Source: Limibacter armeniacum
GTDB lineage: Bacteria > Bacteroidota > Bacteroidia > Cytophagales > Flammeovirgaceae
Reading direction: 5' to 3'
NCBI RefSeq assembly: GCF_036880985.1
Contig: NZ_JBAJNO010000009.1
Coordinates: 1,426,001 to 1,490,000, forward strand
DNA: 64,000 nucleotides
The notes under the pieces are model-generated. The model did no database searches and was not told the origin of the DNA. It saw nothing but the letters and a program-made list of their open reading frames with translations. The position numbers were made by a program, and so were the translations under genes. Position 1 is the stretch's first letter. Each line of letters opens with the position of its first letter. Below are positions 1 through 7,378 of this stretch, in pieces.

Positions 1-351
1 ATCTCATTTGAGCAACTGCTGGAAGTTTTCTGGCACTCCCACAACCCTACAACGCTTAACAGACAGGGTAACGACAAAGGAACTCAGTACCGATCAGGTA
101 TTTATTATCACAATGCAACTCAAAAGGAAATTGCGGAAGCCTCTCTGAAACGTACTGATGCATCAGGACTTTGGGAAGCACCAATCGTAACCGAAATTGA
201 GCCATTGCGCAATTATTACGTCGCAGAGGACTACCACCAGAATTATTACAACGACAATTCCAACCAGCCATATTGCTCTTTTATTATTGCTCCTAAGATC
301 AAAAAGCTGCACGAGGAATATGGTCATTTACTTAAAGAGGAAATGGAATAA
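1..351 (+). CDS. msrA: peptide-methionine (S)-S-oxide reductase MsrA, 5'-truncated by the window edge
   Basis: The open frame runs in from base 1, giving the last 116 residues of an MsrA. Visible family landmarks are FWHSHNPTT (the usual FWxxHDPT), QYRSGIYYHN and the late AEDYHQNYY motif, which together line the methionine sulfoxide pocket. The N-terminal GCFWG catalytic cysteine lies outside the window, so activity cannot be judged. The family reduces the S-epimer of methionine sulfoxide in proteins using thioredoxin. No export signal can be seen because the start is missing. It stops 2 bp before the next gene (VOC protein), so the two are probably one operon. A second MsrA domain occurs at 12675-13616 in an exported fusion. 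Confidence 0.93.
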   Translation: MSFEQLLEVFWHSHNPTTLNRQGNDKGTQYRSGIYYHNATQKEIAEASLKRTDASGLWEAPIVTEIEPLRNYYVAEDYHQNYYNDNSNQPYCSFIIAPKIKKLHEEYGHLLKEEME

Positions 352-353
352 AT

Positions 354-734
354 ATGGACTTCCGAATAGCCCGACATACAACCAAGCTAGTACCTCTAAT
401 TCATTTTTACCATGAATTGCTGGGCCTTGAAATACTCGGATCTTTTGAAGACCACAAGGGTTATGACGGTGTTTTTCTTGGCATACAAGGAGAAAGTTGG
501 CATATAGAATTTACGGTATCAAAGCAAGAGCCCAAGCATGCGTCAGACCCTGATGACTTGCTGGTCTTTTATTCCAATACTGATGACGAGTACAAGCAAC
601 TTATCGAGAACCTTCGTCAGCACAAAACACCTGAAGCTGTCCCTAGCAACCCTTATTGGGTAGACAACGGCACGACCTTTCTTGATCCAGATGGATTTCG
701 TATTGTCATCTCGAACAGGAAACATAAATCATAG
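354..734 (+). CDS. VOC (glyoxalase/bleomycin-resistance fold) family protein
   Basis: This 126-residue protein has the single-subunit length of a vicinal-oxygen-chelate protein. Residues 14-30 (IHFYHELLGLEILGSF) are the typical first beta-alpha unit, and WHIEFTV and FLDPDGFRIVI are the usual strand motifs holding candidate metal ligands (the His and Glu of WHIEF). It starts 2 bp after the msrA stop, so it is probably co-transcribed. The substrate cannot be told; small VOC proteins range from glyoxalases to dioxygenases and resistance proteins. The start codon is fixed by the preceding gene. Confidence 0.85.
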   Translation: MDFRIARHTTKLVPLIHFYHELLGLEILGSFEDHKGYDGVFLGIQGESWHIEFTVSKQEPKHASDPDDLLVFYSNTDDEYKQLIENLRQHKTPEAVPSNPYWVDNGTTFLDPDGFRIVISNRKHKS

Positions 735-840
735 GGCAGCTAATGACTCCTTGATGATTTCTTCAGATGAATACCTTAAATTCGAGCCGGACATCACTTT
801 GCTGTTGTCCGGTTTATTTTTCCATCAAATAACGCTACCA

Positions 841-1248
841 ATGAACTACTGGCTTGTAAAAACTGAACCTGAGACCTATGGATGGGATGACCTCAACAAA
901 CTTGGGCAGGATATGTGGGATGGTGTCAGAAACTACCAGGCTCGCAACCACCTCAATGAGATGAAACAAGGGGACTTAGTCCTATTTTACCATAGTGGAA
1001 AAGCCCGTGAAGTAGTTGGCATTGCTGAAGTTGTCCGTGAAAGCTATCCTGATCCAACCACGGATGACAATCGCTGGGTTGTTGTGGATATCATCCCAAA
1101 GGAAGCACTAAAAAAATCCGTTCCCCTAAAGCTGATTAAGGAAACGGATATGTTGCAGAACATGAAATTGATCAAACAGTCCAGACTGTCTGTCATGCCT
1201 GTCGAGAAAGAAGAATTTGACAAGATCCTTGAGTTGTCAACTCACTGA
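841..1248 (+). CDS. EVE domain-containing protein
   Basis: I start this 135-residue protein at ATG 841 because the EVE domain begins exactly there (MNYWLVKTEPETYGWDDL); the frame is open further upstream but that part has no family similarity. WDGVRNYQARN and GDLVLFYHSG are the signature EVE motifs, part of the PUA-like fold that binds modified bases in nucleic acids. The bacterial versions are often near restriction or defence genes, but no such genes are seen here. The 3' end overlaps the convergent serine hydrolase gene by 12 bp. Confidence 0.9.
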   Translation: MNYWLVKTEPETYGWDDLNKLGQDMWDGVRNYQARNHLNEMKQGDLVLFYHSGKAREVVGIAEVVRESYPDPTTDDNRWVVVDIIPKEALKKSVPLKLIKETDMLQNMKLIKQSRLSVMPVEKEEFDKILELSTH

Positions 1249-2592
1249 TACTTCATCTACTTTCTTTACATTCACAGCATCTATAATACTGCGAACCCAC
1301 TTGTTGAAGTCAAAGCCATTCTTGCGATAAGTTACCCCCAACCTGACGATCACCAGATCTTCAGATGGAATAATGAAGATACGTTGCCCCTGATAGCCAT
1401 CACAGAAATAAGCATCTTCAGGCAAGTCTGGCATGGCTCCTCCTCTGTTTAGCCAGAAGTGAGCTCCGTAGTTTCCACCAGAACCCGGAGCTGGCTCACG
1501 GGTAAAGTCCACCCAATCCTCTGTCAGGATTTCGGCACCTTCCCACTTTCCCTTGTTCAAGTAGAGTTGACCAAATTTAGCCCAATCCCTTGCTGTAGCA
1601 TATGCATAAGATGAGCCTACAAAATGTCCGCCTGCATCTGTTTCCAGAAACATACTGTCCAGCCCTAGCTTATTGAACAGTTCTTCATAAGGAAACCTCC
1701 AATAGTCTTCAAGGCTGTCAAAGTATTGTGCCAACAAATAAGATAGAATATTGGTATCTCCTGAAGAATATCGCCAATAGGAACCGGGTGTATACTTCAG
1801 CGGCTGCCTTAAAGCAAACCTTGCCATGTTTTCATTCTCAAACAGCATCCTGTTCACTCTGGATGGACTTGTGTAGTTCTCAAGCCAATCCAACCCACTT
1901 GTCATTTGTAGCATATTTCTCCAAGTGATCGCATCTTTATGAGTGTGTTTCCATGCATTGAGAGGCACTCGGTCATCCAAGTTCAGCTTTCCTTGCTTGT
2001 TCAGAATCCCTGCCAAAGCCGAAATGATGCTTTTGGTCATACTCCACCCCAATAAGCGAGTTGCTGGAGTAATTCCATCGGCATACTGCTCTGCGATCAC
2101 TTTCCCTTTGTGTACTACCACAACAGCACGTGTCTTGGCTGGGTGCAGCTTGCTTCGCTTACGAAATGCATTGTTCAGTGCCAACCTCAACTCATAATTT
2201 TGGGTTTCTATAGGCTGCGCATCTCCATTCAAACTCAATTCACCCAAAGGCTGGCTAGGCATTTCAGGTAATCGTTCACTCAGGACGGTATGATGCAACA
2301 TTGTTCCCAGTCCTTCCCTATAAATAGCAGTACGGGTATGCTTTCCCATAATAGATGCTGTCACCATTTTCTTTTCCATATTCACATCCATCTCTACCAA
2401 GTTGACTGGAAAAAAGCCCAAATCTTCCTGTAATATTTTCTCAATTGGGAGCTTAGTCACAAATAGCTGAGAGCAGAGGCTTTTGGCGGCATATCCGGTA
2501 ATGATCGGTAAGCTAGGCTCTATCAGCTTTTTCCAGCCATAATAGCCTAACGCAGCGCCAGCTGTCACTAATAAGGATCGTTTGATTTTCAT
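1237..2592 (-). CDS. serine hydrolase of the beta-lactamase / penicillin-binding protein class C family
   Basis: The protein has 451 residues from the ATG at 2592; an upstream in-frame ATG at 2646 would add 18 polar residues before the hydrophobic leader, so I prefer 2592. The N-terminus (MKIKRSLLVTAGAALGYYGW) is a membrane anchor or signal. The class C catalytic SxxK is in GWSMTKSI, followed by a YxN-like motif in YRYSSGDTN and the GYQGQ region. Members cleave or form D-amino acid amides or esters, such as peptidoglycan stem peptides, 6-aminohexanoate dimers or simple esters. The specific substrate is not visible. It is convergent with the EVE gene. Confidence 0.85.
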   Translation of the reverse strand: MKIKRSLLVTAGAALGYYGWKKLIEPSLPIITGYAAKSLCSQLFVTKLPIEKILQEDLGFFPVNLVEMDVNMEKKMVTASIMGKHTRTAIYREGLGTMLHHTVLSERLPEMPSQPLGELSLNGDAQPIETQNYELRLALNNAFRKRSKLHPAKTRAVVVVHKGKVIAEQYADGITPATRLLGWSMTKSIISALAGILNKQGKLNLDDRVPLNAWKHTHKDAITWRNMLQMTSGLDWLENYTSPSRVNRMLFENENMARFALRQPLKYTPGSYWRYSSGDTNILSYLLAQYFDSLEDYWRFPYEELFNKLGLDSMFLETDAGGHFVGSSYAYATARDWAKFGQLYLNKGKWEGAEILTEDWVDFTREPAPGSGGNYGAHFWLNRGGAMPDLPEDAYFCDGYQGQRIFIIPSEDLVIVRLGVTYRKNGFDFNKWVRSIIDAVNVKKVDEVSVS

Positions 2593-3271
2593 GGTTTGTT
2601 GGGTTTGATTTTCATGTTGGTGGACTAATGGTACAGCCCCGTACACAGATTGGAAATTACGAATAAGTGGTCTATTGAAGTTAAAAAAGAATGAACAATA
2701 TTTTAGGATTAATTAGCTACACAATAAAAAATTCTATTGAAATTGACGATTAATTTTATAGTTTCGTGATCATTTATTAACACTTTTACTTTTTAGATAG
2801 GGAAATTTTTCGGGGTGTAGCTCAATACGATTAAGTGTTCATCGTAAGAGATGGGTGGTGACAGGTTTCACCCTGTCACCTAGTATTACAACAGCTGCAC
2901 CCCGTTGATTTTTTTGACTTACCATTTCGGTGTTTTTACCCACTCCTAACAACTTCGTTAAATTCAGGTTTACCATATATCAGGAACAGATAACTTTTGC
3001 CTGCTTTCTCAAGGAGACAATGGGCGACAAATGTTAATGGCTTTACAATAACAAAGAGTATTTCGTAAATTCAAGGTGCCATAAATGTAAATGGCTGTTT
3101 AAACAGTAAACAACATGCCGTCACACTATAAATTTGTGACTAACTATTCAACCACTGTGCTAATGAACCATTTTTCATTTACCACATCTTTCTTTTACGC
3201 TCTTAATACTTGATGTTCATAGGCGCAGATTCTTCAAAATAACAGATGCTTTACTACAATTTTTCAAGTCT
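2593..3271. other. 679-bp AT-rich intergenic region
   Basis: No protein-coding frame is convincing here. The left part carries the start region of the minus-strand hydrolase; the middle contains the folded element at 2811-2915 annotated separately; the right part (2950-3271) must hold the promoter of the alpha/beta hydrolase gene, but I see no clean TTG/TAnnTTTG pair. Confidence 0.6.
2811..2915 (+). ncRNA. candidate structured RNA (three-way junction) of unknown class
   Basis: The 12-base segment 2811-2822 (CGGGGTGTAGCT) pairs with 2893-2904 (AGCTGCACCCCG), with one G-U pair. Inside are two hairpins: a 6-bp stem 2826-2831/2841-2846 and a 9-bp stem 2857-2865/2872-2880. A run of seven T follows the outer stem at about 2909-2915. 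This fits a folded RNA ending in a terminator-like tail on the plus strand. The 5' half resembles a tRNA acceptor and D-arm (GGGGTGTAGCTCA) and the second hairpin resembles a T-arm, but there are extra bases and no clear anticodon arm, so it is not a normal tRNA. It could be a decayed tRNA, a small RNA or a leader of the gene 360 bp downstream. Confidence 0.4.
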
Positions 3272-4234
3272 ATGGTAACACAAACTACTTATCGCCCTCC
3301 TTTTCTTTTTAGAAAATCACATCTGAGTACGATTTATCCTGCACTGTTCCGCAAAGTGAGAGATGTTGACTACAAACGGCAACGAATTTTCACGCCTGAT
3401 GATGACTTCTTGGATCTTGACTGGTCAAAAGTTGGCAGCCATCGCTGTGTAATTGTAGCACACGGACTGGAAGGAAATGCAGAACTCGCCTATGTTAAAG
3501 GTGTTGTAAGAATGGCCAATGCACGCAAGTGGGATGCTGTCGGACTCAATTACAGAGGGTGCAGTGGAGAGCCCAATTGGCGTTTCCGTTCTTACCACAG
3601 TGGCGCAACAGATGACATAGGGATTATGATCAACCAGATCATTGCCCAAGGCAACTACAATGAGGTTTTCTTGGTAGGGTTCAGTCTTGGAGGCAACCTG
3701 ATATTAAAGTATGCAGGTGAACTAGGAGCCAATACACCTGCTGCAGTCAATGGCATAGTCGCCATATCTGTACCTTGTGATTTGGAAGCCTCTGCTGATT
3801 ACCTAAGCAGACCTTCTGGATACCTTTACAGAAATCGTTTCCTGAAATTCTTGAAGGAGAAAGCTCGCACGAAGATTAAGTTTCGGGAGGCTAAATTCAC
3901 CTTGAAAGACATCAGTAAAATCAGGTCTTTTGAAGATTATGATAACCTGTACACTGCTCCTGCACATGGGTTTGCAAATGCCCGTACCTACTGGCGAGAA
4001 AACAGCTGCAAGCACTTTATTCCCAACATCAAGGTGCCTACACTAATACTGAATGCGATCAATGATCCACTACTTGCTCCTGACAGTCACCCTGTAAAGG
4101 AAACAGACCAGCACTCTTTTGTTAAGCTGATGCTTACAAAATACGGTGGACATGTGGGTTTCTATGACGCCGGAAACCAATTGTACTGGCATGAGAAACA
4201 GATTCTACAATTCTTGATGAAGCATATCGGTTAA
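3272..4234 (+). CDS. YheT-family alpha/beta hydrolase
   Basis: The 320-residue protein matches the YheT/EMB8 family. The opening PFLFRKSHLSTIYPALFR is the family's N-terminal motif, followed by the oxyanion region VAHGLEGN, the LNYRGCSG segment and the nucleophile elbow GFSLGGN (Ser). The late LNAINDPLLAP carries the catalytic Asp and GGHVGF the His, so the triad is complete. The family is predicted to hydrolyse esters, with no leader peptide here, so it is cytoplasmic. Family members in bacteria have no firmly known natural substrate. It stands alone, closed by a hairpin terminator. Confidence 0.9.
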   Translation: MVTQTTYRPPFLFRKSHLSTIYPALFRKVRDVDYKRQRIFTPDDDFLDLDWSKVGSHRCVIVAHGLEGNAELAYVKGVVRMANARKWDAVGLNYRGCSGEPNWRFRSYHSGATDDIGIMINQIIAQGNYNEVFLVGFSLGGNLILKYAGELGANTPAAVNGIVAISVPCDLEASADYLSRPSGYLYRNRFLKFLKEKARTKIKFREAKFTLKDISKIRSFEDYDNLYTAPAHGFANARTYWRENSCKHFIPNIKVPTLILNAINDPLLAPDSHPVKETDQHSFVKLMLTKYGGHVGFYDAGNQLYWHEKQILQFLMKHIG

Positions 4235-4246
4235 GAAAAAATGTTT

Positions 4247-4274
4247 GCGCCCCACCACTTGCTGGGGCGTTTTA
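4247..4274 (+). terminator. rho-independent terminator after the YheT-type gene
   Basis: A 7-bp GC-rich stem 4248-4254 (CGCCCCA) / 4263-4269 (TGGGGCG) is followed by TTTT, 14 bp after the stop codon. Confidence 0.8.
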
Positions 4275-4385
4275 ATTCCCCCTCCTTTTTGAACTGAATT
4301 TCAGTATTTGGCATTTCTTAGGTAAAAGCATCCCCTTCTGGATGTTCCAATTTGGTTTCTCAACCACCACTTAACCATTACAGAC

Positions 4386-5111
4386 ATGCAAACACAATTT
4401 CACGATTACCTAGGTTGGTATATGGGAACTATTCCCTATACTGAAGAGCCTGAAGCATTGCCACCACTTCAATGTAAAGGAAGAGCGATCACCATCTCTC
4501 GGGAATATGGATGTGAAGCCGTGGAAATAGGGCGCTCTTTGGTATTATTGCTCAACAAGAAAGACCCCATGCCTGATGATGAACGTTGGATGCTGGTAGA
4601 CAAAGACGTCCTCCATAGGGTATCATCAGAGTTGTCAGTATCATCTTCCAAACTGAACAAAGCCAAGACTCCTATCGAAAGAGGTATTATTGAAAGCATC
4701 ATCAAGGCTTTTGATAAGGACCATAATGTAATGGACAACAACCTTGTCAAAGCATTACATAGTGTTATTGGTACTTATCTGTTAAGAGGAAATGTCATTA
4801 TTGTAGGACGTGGTGCTGTTGCATTTACCAAGGACCTCCCTCAAGTACTAAATGTAAGGCTTGTTGCTTCAGAAAAATACAGAGTGGAGACCATCATGCA
4901 CAAGAAAGAGCTTTCCTATGAAAAAGCCCAGAAACTGGTTGATGATATGAATAAACGAAGAAATGCTTTTCTTGAATATATTGCACCAGAAATAGAAAAT
5001 CCTACCTTTGACTTGGTAATAGACAGAGAGAAATTCACCTCTGATGCTATCATCAACATGATCTATCAGGTAGTTGACACCATGCCAATTGGTGTCATCA
5101 AAGGTGATTGA
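4386..5111 (+). CDS. cytidylate kinase-like family protein
   Basis: The 241-residue product has the opening ITISREYGCEAVEIGRSL, the shared P-loop-variant start of the cytidylate kinase-like family (the classical GxxGxGK/S is replaced by SREYG), and IIVGRGAVAFTKD plus the VRLVASEKYRVETIM segment typical of the NMP-binding and lid region. Members are annotated as kinases of unknown substrate; true CMP kinase (Cmk) has a standard P-loop and this is not it. No membrane segments. It is followed after 38 bp by a chalcone-isomerase-like gene on the same strand, which may be co-transcribed. Confidence 0.85.
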   Translation: MQTQFHDYLGWYMGTIPYTEEPEALPPLQCKGRAITISREYGCEAVEIGRSLVLLLNKKDPMPDDERWMLVDKDVLHRVSSELSVSSSKLNKAKTPIERGIIESIIKAFDKDHNVMDNNLVKALHSVIGTYLLRGNVIIVGRGAVAFTKDLPQVLNVRLVASEKYRVETIMHKKELSYEKAQKLVDDMNKRRNAFLEYIAPEIENPTFDLVIDREKFTSDAIINMIYQVVDTMPIGVIKGD

Positions 5112-5149
5112 TCTGAGTCTTTTTGATTTCAGCAAAATTTAAATCGTTT

Positions 5150-5716
5150 ATGTACAAGTTTTTTTTACTATCAGTACTTCTGCTGGGGCTTACCATGGAA
5201 GGGTTCTCCCAATCAAAAGTAGGAGATGTTTCTGTACCTGAAAGCGTAGACATTAATGGTACTTCGTTGGTATTGAATGGTGCAGGGATACGAAGTAAAT
5301 TCTTTATGGATATGTATGTAGGGGCATTGTTTCTTAAAGAGAAAAATAACAATGCAAATTCGATCATCAGCAGTGACGAACCTATGAGTATCAGACTCTA
5401 CATCACTTCAGGGATGATCACCAGCCAAAGAATGACAGATGCCATTACAGAAGGTTTTGAAAATGCTACAGGAGGTAAAACAACTCCCCTAATGGATAAA
5501 ATCAATCAGTTTACAGCCGTTTTCAATGAGAAGATTGTTGTAGGTGATAAGTTTGAGTTTAATGCTACAAAAGGGAGTAAAGTACAGGTTATCAAGAACG
5601 GTAAACAGCTAACCATTATTGAAGGCAAAGATTTCAAAGAAGCTTTGTTTGGAATTTGGTTTTGTGATACACCTGCAGACAAAAACCTCAAGGAAAAGAT
5701 GTTAGGCAAATCATAA
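5150..5716 (+). CDS. chalcone isomerase-like exported protein
   Basis: I use ATG 5150, which starts directly with a signal peptide (MYKFFLLSVLLLGLTMEGFSQ) and gives 188 residues; a TTG further upstream only adds a polar tail. The mature part (VPESVDINGTSLVLNGAGIR, FFMDMYVGALFL, SGMITSQRMTDAITEGFENA) is the bacterial chalcone-isomerase-like domain. In bacteria this fold is thought to bind fatty acids or hydrophobic ligands in the periplasm rather than isomerise flavonoids. The N-terminal signal indicates periplasmic location. It ends at a perfect terminator. Confidence 0.88.
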   Translation: MYKFFLLSVLLLGLTMEGFSQSKVGDVSVPESVDINGTSLVLNGAGIRSKFFMDMYVGALFLKEKNNNANSIISSDEPMSIRLYITSGMITSQRMTDAITEGFENATGGKTTPLMDKINQFTAVFNEKIVVGDKFEFNATKGSKVQVIKNGKQLTIIEGKDFKEALFGIWFCDTPADKNLKEKMLGKS

Positions 5717-5722
5717 TAAATA

Positions 5723-5754
5723 AAGCCTGAAGGAATATTCCTTCAGGCTTTTTT
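5723..5754 (+). terminator. rho-independent terminator
   Basis: The 28 bases at 5723-5750 form a perfect palindrome (AAGCCTGAAGGAAT and its complement) followed by TTTT. It lies between the convergent CHI-like and beta-barrel genes and could serve both. Confidence 0.9.
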
Positions 5755-5774
5755 ATATCTAATGCTGTCTACTA

Positions 5775-6350
5775 TTAAAAATTAATAGCTAAACCAACTG
5801 TTGGCATTACAGTAGAAGGGCCAGCTAGACCACCTGCCAAGTCAAGGAAAACGCCCAGTTTACTATTAAAGTGATATTGTGCACCTGCATGTACAGTCAG
5901 GAACAACGCTGAAGTTTCACTTGCTGCATCCCAACTATCGTCCCAACCGTCAGGAGTAGCGTCTTTCCAACGGTAGCTGTAAATATTAAAACCTAATGAA
6001 GCCGCTCCATAAAGGTCCCATTTAGGGTTTGTCAACCCAAAGACGTCATCCAGGTAATAAGTACCTTTTGCACCAATCGGAACTATATTTTCAATGTAGT
6101 AAGCATTGTATCGTCCCCAATACTCTCTGTATCTGTGATAACCTATAAACGGAGCTAAAGTAAAGTCTTTGGCCACATCAAACTCATAGTTAACCAGTAA
6201 TGGCACTCCATACCCAAGCCCTAAACCTATATTCAAGGTATTACCATAACTAGATGGAGCCCCTCCGCTTGATCGTCTGCTCTGTGCAAAAGTTGATGTC
6301 ATGAAAACCATACATAACATCACTAGTGTAACTTTTAAAAAGTTTTTCAT
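5775..6350 (-). CDS. small outer-membrane beta-barrel protein
   Basis: Starting at ATG 6350, the 191-residue product has a signal peptide (MKNFLKVTLVMLCMVFMTSTFAQ) and then a run of alternating aromatic/polar strands with the repeated G-x-G-Y pattern (LNIGLGLGYGVPLLVNYEF, FTLAPFIGYHRYREYW, AGAQYHFNSKLGVFLDLAGG), ending in the aromatic F typical of outer-membrane barrels (GLAINF). I count roughly eight strands, as in OmpA/OmpX-like barrels. The function is not visible. It is a single-gene unit, convergent with the upstream CHI-like gene. Confidence 0.75.
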   Translation of the reverse strand: MKNFLKVTLVMLCMVFMTSTFAQSRRSSGGAPSSYGNTLNIGLGLGYGVPLLVNYEFDVAKDFTLAPFIGYHRYREYWGRYNAYYIENIVPIGAKGTYYLDDVFGLTNPKWDLYGAASLGFNIYSYRWKDATPDGWDDSWDAASETSALFLTVHAGAQYHFNSKLGVFLDLAGGLAGPSTVMPTVGLAINF

Positions 6351-6718
6351 ACAATTCAATTATGTTTTTGTGATATAAGGTTCATATATAAATATTTCTC
6401 AAAGTCGGCAAAGATAATTAACCGCAATAATCCAACCAATTGATTGGTTCCTTACAAACTGTTAGGAAGTCAAAAAAATTAAAAACAAATGTAAAAGATA
6501 GTTGCTCCTACGAAAGAGGTGACTGTAAGGTTTAGTACCTGCGATTGAATAGCTTTCTAATGGAAAAAACATGAATAACCTACCTGCATAGACAGGATTT
6601 AGACACTGTTTATTAACTTTCATTTAGAACCAAAAGAACAGATAACTTGGTGTTCTTTCTAACCAACCAACCTAAAAGGAATATTCATATTTACTTATCC
6701 ATTAATCGCTCACATCGT
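6351..6718. other. 368-bp intergenic region between divergent genes
   Basis: It separates the beta-barrel gene (minus) and the STAS/SpoIIAA-like gene (plus). It is AT-rich and must hold both promoters. An imperfect inverted repeat around 6448-6468 (TTCCTTAC/GTTAGGAA) is the only structure I noticed. Confidence 0.5.
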
Positions 6719-7120
6719 ATGCCAAACATTAAATTACAAAACATAGAAGCTGCCCATTATGATGCTTCTATCCCTGCCGTAATCGCTCCCTATTCAGGGT
6801 ATCTAGCTTTTGAAGAGTTCAAGTCCGTAGCACTGCATCATATCGAAATACTCAAAAGAAATGCCTCCTACAAAATGCTAGTTGATACCAGTAAAATGGC
6901 TGTCATGCCTCAACAAAGTCAGGAATGGATTGAGGTCAATTGGTTTCCCCGTGCCGTCAATGCAGGGTTGAAGCATATGGCATTTTTGGTACCTGAAAAT
7001 GTTTTTGGTGAAATATCAATGCAGAATGCCAACAATCAGGCTGAAAAAAAATCTACTGTAAATATTAAATACTTTAAGGACCTCTCCACAGCAAGAAGTT
7101 GGTTAAAACAACAAAACTAG
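6719..7120 (+). CDS. STAS/SpoIIAA-like small protein
   Basis: The 133-residue protein from ATG 6719 has the SpoIIAA-like pattern: a strand-rich start, SGYLAFEEFKSVALHHIEILKR (helix 1), then MLVDTSKMAVMPQQSQEW, where the family has a conserved 'LvDtrkm' and an SxxxxxW segment, followed by GLKHMAFLVPE and a C-terminal SARSWL helix. Bacteroidota carry many such stand-alone proteins whose partners are unknown. The upstream frame is open but carries no ATG before 6719 that fits the family. It ends at a hairpin terminator and seems monocistronic. Confidence 0.65.
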   Translation: MPNIKLQNIEAAHYDASIPAVIAPYSGYLAFEEFKSVALHHIEILKRNASYKMLVDTSKMAVMPQQSQEWIEVNWFPRAVNAGLKHMAFLVPENVFGEISMQNANNQAEKKSTVNIKYFKDLSTARSWLKQQN

Positions 7121-7143
7121 ACGTTATCTCTATTTTGCTAACG

Positions 7144-7180
7144 AGACCATGTATACGTCAGAGTGTACATGGTCTTTTTT
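7144..7180 (+). terminator. rho-independent terminator
   Basis: A 10-bp stem AGACCATGTA (7144-7153) / TACATGGTCT (7166-7175) is followed by TTTTT. Confidence 0.88.
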
Positions 7181-7378
7181 ATTTAAAGCTAGTTTACACC
7201 CTATCAAACCTATTGGTTATGATTATAGTTTTCTATATTTCAAACTACTGAATGCATTTCTATACAAGCAATCCTCTTTCACTTCACATTTTTTCTTAGA
7301 TTTGTCATCTGAAAAATTTTTGGATTCTTAAAATGGCAGACGCTTACCCAAACGGAAGCGTCTAAAATGTTTATATAG

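Noticed and set aside
682-840. Upstream extension of the EVE gene.
   Set aside because: It overlaps the VOC gene and has no similarity; the EVE family starts at 841.
7149-7331. 60-codon frame starting inside the terminator after the STAS-like gene.
   Set aside because: It begins in the hairpin and has no family match; the region is intergenic ahead of valS.
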